This document shows positions 1 through 7,726 of a stretch of DNA of 41,211 nucleotides, piece by piece. This DNA comes from Magnetococcales bacterium HCHbin5 (GTDB lineage: Bacteria; Pseudomonadota; Magnetococcia; Magnetococcales; Magnetaquicoccaceae). The DNA is taken from NCBI GenBank assembly GCA_002753505.1, contig PEAG01000025.1, positions 1 through 41,211 of the forward strand. Reading direction: 5' to 3'. The translations under genes and the position numbers were made by a program. The notes beneath the pieces were generated by a model. That model saw nothing but the letters and a program-made list of their open reading frames with translations, had not been told where the DNA came from and made no database searches. Positions within the stretch are counted from its first letter, which is position 1. Each line of letters opens with the position of its first letter.

Positions 1-7
1 GGTCTTC

Positions 8-477
8 TTTTAAACGATTGCAGGGGTCCGGGGAGCGTCACGCTCCCCGGTGGGGTGCAGGGGCAAAGCCCCTGCTGAATTGCGCGTTTTCCCAAAGCAA
101 ATTTTCGCAGAAAATTTGCGCAACGCGCACAAAACCTGCCCCGCAGGGGCAGACTCCTGGAGGGCGGCAGCCCGACGCGCACGGTTATGTTACGGAAAAT
201 GTTTGGGTGAGAAACCGGAATCTTCGGAGATTCGGTTTTTTGTTTGACACCAGGCCAGGGATGTTTTTTTTTCCATGCCATCCCATGTTTTGCCCGCTCT
301 CGGTCGGGCTGCCGCCCTCCAGGAGTGCCCCTGCGGGGCGTTTTGGGCGCGCTGCGCCCATTTGCTGCGCAAATGGGCTTTTGGGAAGGCGCGCCTGTTA
401 CATGCAGGGGCTTTGCCCCTGCACCCCACCGGGGACCGTGACGGTCCCCGGACCCCTGCAATTGTTTTAAAAGATTA
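8..477. repeat. Full-length composite palindromic element, copy 1
   Basis: Intergenic element with related, inverted ends. It opens with TTTAAACGATTGCAGGGG and closes with CCCCTGCAATTGTTTTAAAA. Each arm holds a chain of short hairpins: a GGGGAGCGTCACGCTCCCC core on the left and GGGGACCGTGACGGTCCCC on the right, a TGCAGGGGC/GCCCCTGCA stem, an AT-rich hairpin (97-119, stem GCAAATTTTC; the other arm has stem GCCCATTTGC at 356-378), a GCCCC/GGGGC stem and a GGGCGGCAGCCC stem. Between the arms lie about 120 bp of non-palindromic DNA with a small hairpin near 218-238. The two arms are different subtypes, here called beta (left) and alpha (right). No open reading frame in it looks like a real protein. 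Confidence 0.9.
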
Positions 478-486
478 AAGAAACAT

Positions 487-672
487 GGGTAGGGTCATCG
501 TGTTGGTGCAGCTTTGCCCCTGCACCCCACCGGGGACCGTGACGGTCCCCGGACCCCTGCAATTGTTTTAAAAGATTAACAGGTAGGGTGATCGTGTTGG
601 CGCAGCTTTGCCCCTGCACCCCACCGGGAACCGTGACGGTCCCCGGACCCCTGCAATTGTTTAGAAGATTTA
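487..672. repeat. Two solo end-units of the palindromic family in direct repeat
   Basis: Two copies of the right-hand end module follow copy 1 at a spacing of about 94 bp (AGGGTCATCGTG near 491, AGGGTGATCGTG near 585). Each reads GCAGCTTTGCCCCTGCACC, then the GGGGACCGTGACGGTCCCC core, then CCCCTGCAATTGTTT. The second has a one-base defect in its core (GGGAACCG), which breaks one pair. The block stops about 45 bp before the CheA start codon. Confidence 0.85.
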
Positions 673-717
673 AAAAAAAAACGGGCATGATCTCCTGTTG
701 ACGCAAAGGATTCGGGC

Positions 718-2979
718 ATGGCGTTGGACCGCACACAATTTATCGCCTCATTTCTGGCCGATGCGTGGGAACGGGTGGGAGAGATGGACCGTTGTCTGTT
801 GGCATGGGAAAAACAGCCCGAAGGGGAGAGCTGTCTGGATGAGGTGTTTCGTGCAGCGCATACCCTGAAGGGTTCGGCGCGCATGATGCGGTTTCCGGCG
901 ATCTCTGTGACAGCCCATAAAATGGAGGATGTCTTCGGGGCGTTGCGCGAGAAGCGTATTGTCTGGTCTTGTCGGATCGGGGATCTGCTGTTTGCCGGCC
1001 TGGATGCCATCCGAACACTACTGGAGCAGGTGGCGAATGGGGCGGATTCACTGGAGGAGGATGCCGCCCTCTGCCTGGCATTGGAGCAGATAGCCAGCGG
1101 CGAATGGGTTGCTCCGGTTGCGGCGGCGACCGCGGTTCCCACAACGGCTGCGCCGCTGGTGGTGCCGGCGCACGGGGTGGTGGTGGCTCCAGCGACGGAC
1201 CCGGAGTCGGCAACGCCGGTGACGGTTGTGGAGGGACAAAAAGCGGCATCTCCTGCCAAGGCACTGGCCATCCGACCCATTGGACGCAGCGGTGATGCGA
1301 CCATTCGCATGGATGCCAGCCAGGTGGATCGGCTGTTGCAGACGGTGGGGGAGTCGCTCTCATTTCGGCAGCGGATCAAGCGGCGTTTGCAAGATGTCAA
1401 GGAGGCGCAGCGATTAAGCAAGACGGGCATGCGCCGCCGTACCCTGTCGGCCAAGCGGGTGGCCGCTTTGCAGGCCCATCTGCAACAGACGATGCTGCAG
1501 ATGCGGGAAGATGTCAACCTGCTGGATCTGGTTTTTGATGCGCTGCATGCCCATACCCTGGAGATGCGGTTGTTGCCGTTATCCACCCTGTTTGACATGT
1601 TTCCCCGTCTGGTGCGGGATCTGGCCAAGGCGAGTGGCAAGCAGGTTGAGCTGGTGGTGCGGGGTGGAGAGACCCGTTTGGACCGGGTGTTGATTGAAAA
1701 GCTGGGAGAGGTGTTTTTGCATTTGTTGCGTAACGCCATGGATCATGGCATTGAGACGCCGGCGCAACGGCAGTTGCTGGGCAAACCGGCGCAGGGTACG
1801 ATCCATGTATTGGCGGGCACCCAAGGCGGGGAGGTCAGCATTGAACTGCGGGATGACGGGGGGGGGATTGACCTGGAAAAGCTGCAGGAGGTGGCGTTGC
1901 AAAAAGAGCTGGTGACAGCAGAAAAGCTGGCGCAACTCTCTCGCTCCGAGTTGATGGAGCTGGTTTTTCATCCCGGTTTGAGTACCCACTCCATTGTCAC
2001 GGATCTTTCCGGGCGGGGGGTGGGGTTGGATGTGGTCAAAAAAAATATTGTGGAGCTGTTGCAGGGGTCGATTCGAGTGGAGAGCGAGGCGGGCCAGGGC
2101 TGTCGTTTTTTGATGCGTCTGCCGTTGACTCTGGCCACGGTGCGGGTTTTGATGTTTCGGGTTGCCGGGTTGTTGTTTGCCATGGCGGGTTCTGCCATTG
2201 CGGAGGTATTGCGGGTGACGGAGGAGGAGTTGATCCCGATTGTCGGTGGTCAGGCGGTCCGTTTGCGGGAACAGGTGGTACCGGTTCTGTCGTTGGAGGG
2301 GTTGTTGGGTCTCACCGCGTCAGCCCGCATTCATCCCTCCCCCAAAAGCTATCGTACCCTGTTGATTTTGAACAATCGACAAGAGAGTCGGGGGGTGATT
2401 TGTGACGAGTTGGTGGATGAGATGGTGGTGGTATTGAAACCGCTGCCGTATTTCATGCGGCAGCATCCGTTTGCTTCCGGCATGATGATATCCGGTCAGA
2501 ATGAGATTGTGCTGGTATTGGATGGTGGTTTGTTATGGAAACGGATGTTGCAGGGGGGGGGGCGGTTGTCGTCTGCGCCCTCTCCCGATCGTTCGGCAAG
2601 GCCGGTGCAGCGCAAGCATCTGTTGGTGGTGGATGATTCACGCAACACCCGTGAGATTGAGCAGACCATTTTGCAGACTGCCGGTTATCAGGTGAGTTTG
2701 GCTGAGCATGGGGGGGAGGGTTATGAAAAGGCCATCAAGGGTTCGTTTGATCTGGTGGTGACGGATGTGGAGATGCCGGTATTGGATGGTTTTTCTTTGG
2801 CGCGCAAGTTGCGGCGGCATGAACGTTATCAGCATACGCCGATTGTGCTGGTGACTTCGCGGGACAAGGAGGAGGACAAGAGGCGGGGGATTGAGGCGGG
2901 GGCCAGTGCCTACATTGTCAAGGGCACGTTTGAGCAGACCCAACTGTTGGATACGGTGCGGAATTTGTTGGGGGAATAA
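718..2979 (+). CDS. cheA: Hybrid chemotaxis histidine kinase CheA with C-terminal receiver domain
   Basis: Cytoplasmic CheA-type kinase of 753 residues that would take signals from chemoreceptors and pass phosphate to response regulators. The N-terminal Hpt domain carries the phospho-accepting His48 in AAHTLKGSARMM. After a Pro/Ala/Val linker (about 130-190) come the dimerisation helices, the HATPase domain with the N-box HLLRNAMDHGIE (Asn339), DDGGGID and GRGVGLDVV, a CheW-like regulatory domain (about 480-615) and a receiver domain (about 632-750) with Asp683 in VTDVEMP and a Lys in YIVKG. No separate P2 domain is obvious. The ATG follows AAAGGA at a sensible distance. No other che gene is adjacent; repeats flank it on both sides. 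The built-in receiver may act as a phosphate sink, as in other CheA-REC hybrids (inference). Confidence 0.93.
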   Translation: MALDRTQFIASFLADAWERVGEMDRCLLAWEKQPEGESCLDEVFRAAHTLKGSARMMRFPAISVTAHKMEDVFGALREKRIVWSCRIGDLLFAGLDAIRTLLEQVANGADSLEEDAALCLALEQIASGEWVAPVAAATAVPTTAAPLVVPAHGVVVAPATDPESATPVTVVEGQKAASPAKALAIRPIGRSGDATIRMDASQVDRLLQTVGESLSFRQRIKRRLQDVKEAQRLSKTGMRRRTLSAKRVAALQAHLQQTMLQMREDVNLLDLVFDALHAHTLEMRLLPLSTLFDMFPRLVRDLAKASGKQVELVVRGGETRLDRVLIEKLGEVFLHLLRNAMDHGIETPAQRQLLGKPAQGTIHVLAGTQGGEVSIELRDDGGGIDLEKLQEVALQKELVTAEKLAQLSRSELMELVFHPGLSTHSIVTDLSGRGVGLDVVKKNIVELLQGSIRVESEAGQGCRFLMRLPLTLATVRVLMFRVAGLLFAMAGSAIAEVLRVTEEELIPIVGGQAVRLREQVVPVLSLEGLLGLTASARIHPSPKSYRTLLILNNRQESRGVICDELVDEMVVVLKPLPYFMRQHPFASGMMISGQNEIVLVLDGGLLWKRMLQGGGRLSSAPSPDRSARPVQRKHLLVVDDSRNTREIEQTILQTAGYQVSLAEHGGEGYEKAIKGSFDLVVTDVEMPVLDGFSLARKLRRHERYQHTPIVLVTSRDKEEDKRRGIEAGASAYIVKGTFEQTQLLDTVRNLLGE

Positions 2980-3001
2980 TCTTAATCTTAATCTTAATCT
3001 T
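2978..3001. repeat. Hexanucleotide tandem repeat (AATCTT)4
   Basis: Four perfect AATCTT units begin at the cheA stop codon and run into the left end of palindromic element copy 2. Other element ends carry a single TTAATCTTTT flank, so this is probably local slippage of that end flank. Confidence 0.85.
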
Positions 3002-3466
3002 TAAACAATTGCAGGGGTCCGGGGACCGTCACGGTCCCCGGTGGGGTGCAGGGGCAAAGCCCCTGCATGTACGGGCGCGCTTTCCCAGAAGCCCATTTGC
3101 GCAGCAAATGGGCGCAGCGCGCCCAAAACGCCCCGCAGGGGCACTGCTGGAGGGCGGCAGCCCGACCGAGAGCGGGCAAAATGGGGTATGGCTTGGAAAA
3201 AAAACACTCCTGGCCTTATGTCAAACAAAAACCTGCATATCCACAAGTTCCAGTTTCTTACCCGAACATTTTCCATGACATAACCGTGCGCGTCGGGCTG
3301 CCGCCCTCCCGAGGTCGCCCCTGCGGGGCGGTTTTGGGCGCGTTGCGCAAATTTTCTGCGAAAATTTGCTTTGGGAAAACGCGCCGTTCATGCAGGGGCT
3401 CCGCCCCTGCACCCCGCCGGGGACCGTGACGGTCCCCGGACCCCTGCAATCGTTTAAAAGAAGATC
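2999..3466. repeat. Full-length composite palindromic element, copy 2
   Basis: Same architecture as copy 1 but inverted: the left arm is the alpha subtype (hairpin 3091-3113, stem GCCCATTTGC) and the right arm is beta (hairpin 3347-3369, stem GCAAATTTTC). Both cores are the GGGGACCGT/ACGGTCCCC form. The central part reads as the reverse complement of the centre of copy 1, diverged. It fills the gap between the convergent genes at 718-2979 and 3598-3972. Confidence 0.9.
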
Positions 3467-3557
3467 GCAATCACGTTAGCGCATATGGGGCTTAAGCCCC
3501 TGCACCCCGCCGGGGACCGTGACGGTCCCCGGACCCCTGCAATGGTTTTAGAAAAAC
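3467..3557. repeat. Solo end-unit of the palindromic family
   Basis: One end module directly after copy 2: a linker with GATCGCAATCACGTTAGCG, the stem GGGGCTTAAGCCCC, the GGGGACCGTGACGGTCCCC core and the CCCCTGCAATGGTTTT end. The same linker recurs near 22235, 24355 and 24450, so it belongs to the family. About 40 bp without recognisable content separate it from the next gene. Confidence 0.85.
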
Positions 3558-3597
3558 GATGATCTGTACGGGGCGTTGCCTGATCAGCAGGAGCAGG

Positions 3598-3972
3598 TCA
3601 CTTTTCACCCATTTCCAACCGCTCCACATCCGCCAAACGCACCTGCCGACCATCCAACGTATAAAAAATGCGCCCCTGTACCTGACCCCGTAACGCCTCA
3701 TACTCGGTGAAAGCCCCGGTCTGTACATTGACGACACGAATGTGTACCTGTTGATGGGCAAGACGCCAATCGTCATAAATCACCCACAGCACCACCAGAA
3801 CCGCTATTCCCACCAACAGGGAAGCCGCCAGGCGAAACGAGTGCCGCACCTGCACCATCCACCCCGTCGACTGCCCGGCTGCCGACGGCACCCGACCCCG
3901 CCTGGCATGATTTTTACCCAGGAAATAGATGAATAGACCGATCAGCAGCGGCAATAAAATTTTAAAGGTCAT
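3598..3972 (-). CDS. Small two-helix membrane protein, unknown function
   Basis: A 124-residue protein that I do not recognise. It has a hydrophobic segment at about residues 4-18, a basic stretch, a second strong membrane segment at about 48-67 (LLVGIAVLVVLWVIYDD) and a soluble tail of about 55 residues that would lie outside or inside the membrane depending on orientation. I chose the ATG at 3972 because the first membrane helix follows at once; the frame stays open to 4242, but the upstream part overlaps the divergent CBS gene. No good ribosome binding site is visible, so the start is uncertain. The gene is divergent from the CBS-domain gene. Confidence 0.55.
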   Translation of the reverse strand: MTFKILLPLLIGLFIYFLGKNHARRGRVPSAAGQSTGWMVQVRHSFRLAASLLVGIAVLVVLWVIYDDWRLAHQQVHIRVVNVQTGAFTEYEALRGQVQGRIFYTLDGRQVRLADVERLEMGEK

Positions 3973-3992
3973 CAATACACCGTTAACAATTG

Positions 3993-4037
3993 TGAGTCGG
4001 CAAAAAACAGGGTAGCATAACAGGGTATTCCGACTCA
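3993..4037. promoter_or_regulatory. Inverted repeat enclosing a 9-bp direct repeat in a divergent promoter region
   Basis: TGAGTCGG (3993-4000) and CCGACTCA (4030-4037) form a perfect 8-bp inverted repeat with 29 bp between. Inside it AACAGGGTA occurs twice (4006-4014, 4019-4027), 13 bp apart. The region lies between two divergent genes, so an operator or a cruciform is possible. No regulator is identified. Confidence 0.35.
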
Positions 4038-4062
4038 TGGGTGACGGGAAAGGAGAAATCCA

Positions 4063-4527
4063 GTGAAAGCCAAAGAGTTCATGACACGAGAGGTGATTTC
4101 GGTCCCTCCAGAGATGCCTATCCAAGAGCTGGCACAACTCATGACCGAAAAAAAAATCAGCGGGTTGCCCGTTATCGGCGACGTGGGCCTGATGGGTATC
4201 ATCACCGAAGGGGATCTGGTGGACCGGGTAAAAAAAATTCATCTACCCACCCTGATCACCATCATGGATGTGGTCATCCCGGTCTCCGGCGAACGACGCT
4301 ACGAGGAAGAGCTGCGCAAAATGGCCGGCTCCACCGCCCAGGACATCATGACCACCGAAGTGGTGGTGACCGATGAGGAGATGGAACTCTCCGAAGTGGC
4401 CACCCTGCTGAGCGAAGAGAAGGTGGCACTGCTCCCGGTCATGCGCGGAGATCAGGTGGTGGGCATCATCGGCAAACGGGACATCATCCGCGCCATGCTG
4501 GCGGATAACGCCAACACACCGGGCTGA
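4063..4527 (+). CDS. Tandem CBS-domain protein
   Basis: A 154-residue protein made almost entirely of two CBS domains. Residues 1-60 begin KAKEFMTREVISVPPEMPI and residues 90-148 begin AQDIMTTEVVVTDEEMEL; both have the usual D-[LI]-[VI] helix (EGDLVDRV, KRDIIRAM). Paired CBS domains form a Bateman module that binds adenine nucleotides; free-standing ones act as energy or redox sensors on partner proteins, but the partner here is unknown. The start is GTG at 4063, preceded by AAGGAGA. It ends 10 bp before tsaE and is probably co-transcribed with it. Confidence 0.85.
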   Translation: MKAKEFMTREVISVPPEMPIQELAQLMTEKKISGLPVIGDVGLMGIITEGDLVDRVKKIHLPTLITIMDVVIPVSGERRYEEELRKMAGSTAQDIMTTEVVVTDEEMELSEVATLLSEEKVALLPVMRGDQVVGIIGKRDIIRAMLADNANTPG

Positions 4528-4537
4528 TTGCCAGCGC

Positions 4538-5032
4538 ATGACAAACCAGATCCGCCGCCACACCAGCCGATCCGAGGGGGAGACCGAGGCGTTGGGCCAC
4601 GACTTGGCTGCTGGCTTCCCCGCCGGCCTGCTGGTTTTGCTGGAAGGCGACCTCGGCACCGGCAAGAGCGTGCTGGCCCGTGGCATCATCCGTGGGCTGG
4701 GCGTTGACGACGACTATATCACCAGCCCCACCTTTACCCTGGTCAACAGCTATGGAGAGGGCAAACGCCCCATCCACCACTTTGACCTCTACCGCCTCCA
4801 GCAGGCCGATGAACTCGGCCTGATCGGTATGGAAGAGTACCTGGATGACAAAAGCGTGGTGTTGGTGGAGTGGCCAGCCCGCGGGGGCTCCTGGATCCCC
4901 GCCCAGCACTTGCATATCCGGCTGGAATATGTACAATCCCAACCGGATTGGCGGCTGATCCAACTGACCGCCCAAGGTTCACTGGCTCACCTTGCCTTAG
5001 ACAGGTTTCAACCCTATGACCCAACCCCCTGA
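4538..5032 (+). CDS. tsaE: TsaE, ATPase of tRNA t6A biosynthesis
   Basis: P-loop ATPase of 164 residues, the usual length for TsaE (YjeE). TsaE works with TsaB, TsaC and TsaD to place threonylcarbamoyl on A37 of ANN-decoding tRNAs. The Walker A motif is GDLGTGKS (37-44), followed by the family motif SPTFTLVNSY and by FDLYRL and VVLVEWPARG. The frame runs 17 bp into the next gene. The order TsaE then aminoglycoside-phosphotransferase-like kinase then nucleotidyltransferase is widespread in Gram-negative bacteria. Confidence 0.92.
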   Translation: MTNQIRRHTSRSEGETEALGHDLAAGFPAGLLVLLEGDLGTGKSVLARGIIRGLGVDDDYITSPTFTLVNSYGEGKRPIHHFDLYRLQQADELGLIGMEEYLDDKSVVLVEWPARGGSWIPAQHLHIRLEYVQSQPDWRLIQLTAQGSLAHLALDRFQPYDPTP

Positions 5033-5999
5033 CGCCCTGCAGCACTTTTTGCGGCAAACCCTGGGAGAGAGCCCCTTCACCCTGACGCGGGTGGCCGGCG
5101 ACGCCTCCTTCCGCTGCTACTATCGGGTTGAAACCGCTCAGGATCGCTTTATCCTGATGGATGCCCCACCCGACAAGGAAGACTCCGCCCCCTTTCTCGA
5201 TATTGCCCGCTTTCTGGGCCGACACGCTGTCCCCGTGCCTCAGGTGATACACGCCCGCCTGGAACAAGGATACCTGCTGCTGCAGGATTTTGGCGATGTC
5301 ACCTTTTTGGAGGCCCTGCGGCAAAACGTGGACCCCAAACCCCTCTATCGGGCCGCCATCCATACCCTGCTGGAGATTCAGGCCACCCCCATCGACGGCT
5401 CCTGTATCGCCCATCACCGACCCTTTGACCGGGAGATGCTGCGGCGGGAGTTGGCCCTGTTTACCGATTGGTATATCGAAAAAATTCGCGAAACACCGAT
5501 CTCCGACGCGGATCGGCAACAGTTTGAAACCCTCTTCACCTGCCTGCTGGATAAAATTTTGCAGCAACCCACCGTCTTTGTCCACCGGGACTACCACAGC
5601 CGCAACCTGATGTGGCAACAGGGCGAGATCGGGGTGTTGGATTTTCAGGATGCGGTGGTCGGCCCCATCACCTACGATCTGGCCAGCCTGCTGCGGGATT
5701 GCTATGTGGCTTGGCCCGCCGATTTTCGGGCCGAAATGATCGCCCTCTGGCTGGAAGGGGCACGTGTCCGCCTGGGATACACCCCGCACGACCCGCACAG
5801 CTTCCAGCAGGACTTTGACTGGATGGCCATTCAACGCAATCTGAAGGCCATTGGCATCTTTGGCCGCCTTTCGCGTCGAGATGGCAAGCATGGCTACCTG
5901 AATGATATTCCCCGCACGATGGGCTATGTACGGGAGACGCTCAGCCGTTATCCGGCTTTGCAGGGACTGGACCAATTGATCGAAAAATATGCCCCATGA
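5016..5999 (+). CDS. amgK: AmgK, cell-wall amino sugar 1-kinase (MurNAc/GlcNAc kinase)
   Basis: A 327-residue protein of the aminoglycoside phosphotransferase (APH) kinase fold. It has the family start ASFRCYYRV, the catalytic loop VHRDYHSRNLM (Asp192, Asn197) and the metal-binding Asp209 in VLDFQDAVVGP. AmgK phosphorylates recycled N-acetylmuramate or N-acetylglucosamine at the anomeric position. The assignment to AmgK, rather than another APH-fold kinase, rests on its place between tsaE and murU. It overlaps tsaE by 17 bp, and its stop overlaps the murU start as ATGA, which suggests translational coupling. Confidence 0.9.
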   Translation: MTQPPDALQHFLRQTLGESPFTLTRVAGDASFRCYYRVETAQDRFILMDAPPDKEDSAPFLDIARFLGRHAVPVPQVIHARLEQGYLLLQDFGDVTFLEALRQNVDPKPLYRAAIHTLLEIQATPIDGSCIAHHRPFDREMLRRELALFTDWYIEKIRETPISDADRQQFETLFTCLLDKILQQPTVFVHRDYHSRNLMWQQGEIGVLDFQDAVVGPITYDLASLLRDCYVAWPADFRAEMIALWLEGARVRLGYTPHDPHSFQQDFDWMAIQRNLKAIGIFGRLSRRDGKHGYLNDIPRTMGYVRETLSRYPALQGLDQLIEKYAP

Positions 6000-6682
6000 A
6001 TGCCATGATTCTGGCCGCTGGTCGGGGAGAACGGCTCCGACCGTTGACGGATACCATACCCAAACCCCTGGTTGAGGTGCAGGGCCAGCCTGTCATCGCC
6101 TACACCCTGCAACGCCTGGCCCGCCTGGGGGTGACCCGGATCGTTATCAATGCCTTTCATCTGGCTGACAAGCTGGTGGCCTATGTGGGAGATGGAGCCC
6201 GGTGGGGGGTTCAGGTCAGTTGGTCCCAGGAAAAAGAGTGTCTGGATACCGGCGGCGGTATACGCAATGCCCTCCATCTGATGGAACCAACCCCCTTTTT
6301 GGTTGTCAACGGGGACATACTCTGGAATACGGACTTGCGCCCCATGCTGTCGGCCTTTGACCCGGCCCGGATGGATGGCCTGTTGGGTATGGTGGCTCCC
6401 CAGGCCGGCGGTGGCGACTTTTTGTGCGATCCCCGCAGTGGCGCGTTGCAACGGGCGGCAGGAGATCCCAACAGCATGACCTACTCCGGCATCCTGCTGC
6501 TCGCACCCGATGCCCTTGCTCCCTATCCTCTGGCCCCTTTTTCGCTGAACCGTTTTTTTGATGATGCCCTGCGCGTCGGACGGTTGCGAGGCATTCCCCT
6601 CCAGGGAGAATGGGCGGATATGGGTACGCCGGAACGATTGGCAGAAACACGGAAAATGACCTGGATTCCGACGGGTCTTTAA
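5996..6682 (+). CDS. murU: MurU, MurNAc-1-phosphate uridylyltransferase
   Basis: Nucleotidyltransferase of 228 residues with the signature AAGRGERLRPLTDTIPKPLV (7-26), the VNGDILW metal-binding Asp segment and LDTGGGI. MurU makes UDP-MurNAc from MurNAc-1-phosphate, the step after AmgK in the recycling route that bypasses de novo MurA/MurB and so lowers fosfomycin sensitivity in bacteria that have it. The length matches MurU and is shorter than RmlA or GlmU. It ends an overlapping three-gene run. Confidence 0.9.
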   Translation: MNAMILAAGRGERLRPLTDTIPKPLVEVQGQPVIAYTLQRLARLGVTRIVINAFHLADKLVAYVGDGARWGVQVSWSQEKECLDTGGGIRNALHLMEPTPFLVVNGDILWNTDLRPMLSAFDPARMDGLLGMVAPQAGGGDFLCDPRSGALQRAAGDPNSMTYSGILLLAPDALAPYPLAPFSLNRFFDDALRVGRLRGIPLQGEWADMGTPERLAETRKMTWIPTGL

Positions 6683-6685
6683 GGG

Positions 6686-6715
6686 TATACTCGCCACTGG
6701 TGGCGGTTGATCAAC
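6686..6715. promoter_or_regulatory. TATACT hexamer followed by two adjacent perfect palindromes
   Basis: Just after the murU stop there is a TATACT -10-like hexamer (6686-6691), then CGCCACTGGTGGCG (6692-6705) and GTTGATCAAC (6706-6715), then AAAGGGGAG and the ATG of the next gene. No convincing -35 hexamer is present. The palindromes could be an operator at the transcription start or a small hairpin. Confidence 0.3.
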
Positions 6716-6731
6716 AATAAAGGGGAGCCTT

Positions 6732-7373
6732 ATGGATTTTTCTCTGGCACGTACCAATATGGTAAAATCTCAAATTACTCCCAACGGGGTGAACGATCCC
6801 CCGTTGCTGGATGCCCTGCTCGCAATTCCACGGGAAGCGTTTGTGATCGCTACCCATAAAGAGTTTGCCTATTCGGATTACGCGCTGCCCGTCAGTGCAA
6901 CGCGGCGTTCCCTCAAACCCCTGCAAATTGCACGGCTGATTCAGGCGTTGACCGTGAACGACGGGCAGAAAATTTTGGTGGTGGGGGCGGGCAGCGGCTA
7001 TGAAGCCACCCTGCTGGCCCGGTTGGGGGCGGAGGTCTATGCCCTGGAGAGCGACAAGGGTTTGGTTGAACTGGGACAACGGCTTGGCGATGGCTCCATC
7101 GAGTGGCAGCTGGGTGCGTTGGGGTCGGGTTGGTCCGAACGGGCCCCCTTCGATGGCATTTTGCTCTGCGGCGCGGTGGAATCGGTCCCGGAAGCCCTGT
7201 TGGCCCAGCTCGCTCCCCAGGGTCGACTGGTGGCCATCGTCGGCAAACCTGCCGATGTCGTCATGTACGCGCTCCATGTACAGGGCGGAAAGGAGCAAAA
7301 AACAACCCGTCTGTTTGAAACCGTCGCCTTCCCTCTGCTGGCTGAGGAGAGTGCGGCTGCATTTTGTCTGTAA
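6732..7373 (+). CDS. Protein-L-isoaspartate O-methyltransferase-like protein
   Basis: Class I SAM-dependent methyltransferase of 213 residues in the Pcm family. The N-terminus (FSLARTNMVKSQI) and PREAFV are typical of the alphaproteobacterial-type Pcm-like proteins often found near tolC. Motif I is VVGAGSGYEA (84-93), followed by YALE and by FDGILLCGAVESVPEAL. A classical Pcm repairs isoaspartyl residues in aged proteins; members with this N-terminus may have other targets, so the substrate is not certain. AGGGGAG precedes the ATG. Confidence 0.82.
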   Translation: MDFSLARTNMVKSQITPNGVNDPPLLDALLAIPREAFVIATHKEFAYSDYALPVSATRRSLKPLQIARLIQALTVNDGQKILVVGAGSGYEATLLARLGAEVYALESDKGLVELGQRLGDGSIEWQLGALGSGWSERAPFDGILLCGAVESVPEALLAQLAPQGRLVAIVGKPADVVMYALHVQGGKEQKTTRLFETVAFPLLAEESAAAFCL

Positions 7374-7439
7374 TTCAGCCTGTAGACTTTTCATTTGTGC
7401 GTCTGCGTGTGTTGTTGCACGACCAGAGCACAGGCTGAA
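7374..7439 (+). other. Nested inverted repeat in the leader of the small membrane protein
   Basis: TTCAGCCTGT (7374-7383) and ACAGGCTGAA (7430-7439) are perfect 10-bp complements. Inside them is a smaller pairing, either GTGC/GCAC (7397-7400, 7417-7420) or CGTG/CACG. Transcribed, this gives a closed structured leader that ends 29 bp before the next ATG. There is no U-tract, so a normal intrinsic terminator is unlikely. Confidence 0.4.
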
Positions 7440-7468
7440 GATGACAACCTGGTGAAGGAGATGGCCCT

Positions 7469-7660
7469 ATGGCACAGTCACGCGCAGAAGCCATTGCGTC
7501 CAGTTTTCAGCAAGCAAAGGAAGATCCCCCGGTAGAAGAGGTGGCGATAGGAATCGGGGGTGTGATTCTCCTTTTCCTGATTGGCCATTTTATCTCCAAG
7601 GCGCATGCAAAGCGGCTGTTGGAAAAACGCAAACGAGAAAAAGCAAAAAGGGTGGTGTGA
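7469..7660 (+). CDS. Small single-span membrane protein, unknown function
   Basis: A 63-residue protein with an acidic N-terminal part (KEDPPVEEVA), one membrane helix at about 25-43 (AIGIGGVILLFLIGHFIS) and a very basic C-terminal tail (KRLLEKRKREKAKR). By the positive-inside rule the tail should be cytoplasmic. A strong GAAGGAG lies 9 bp before the ATG. I do not recognise the family. Its stop codon overlaps the start of a possible 19-residue reading frame leading to lysC. Confidence 0.65.
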   Translation: MAQSRAEAIASSFQQAKEDPPVEEVAIGIGGVILLFLIGHFISKAHAKRLLEKRKREKAKRVV

Positions 7661-7719
7661 TGGGAGACAGGAAGAGCAAACAGCCCGTCACGATAACAAA
7701 AATCTCCAAGGTGGAGTAA
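7660..7719 (+). CDS. Possible 19-residue micro-ORF upstream of lysC
   Basis: An ATG overlapping the preceding stop (TGATG) opens a frame for MGDRKSKQPVTITKISKVE that ends 7 bp before the lysC GTG. It is basic with no run of a regulatory amino acid, so it does not look like a classical attenuator peptide. It could be a coupling peptide or chance. Confidence 0.2.
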   Translation: MGDRKSKQPVTITKISKVE

Positions 7720-7726
7720 GAGATAC

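Noticed and set aside
18-736. Open reading frames across the repeat block (also at 2994-3470, 14653-15536, 24360-25033)
   Set aside because: They translate palindromes and repeats, exist on both strands and in several frames, and resemble each other only because the DNA repeats.
4743-5975. Long antisense reading frame opposite tsaE and amgK (similar long frames oppose lysC, cimA, argS, flhA and others)
   Set aside because: They are opposite genes with clear catalytic motifs, have no recognisable domain, and arise from codon bias in GC-rich DNA.
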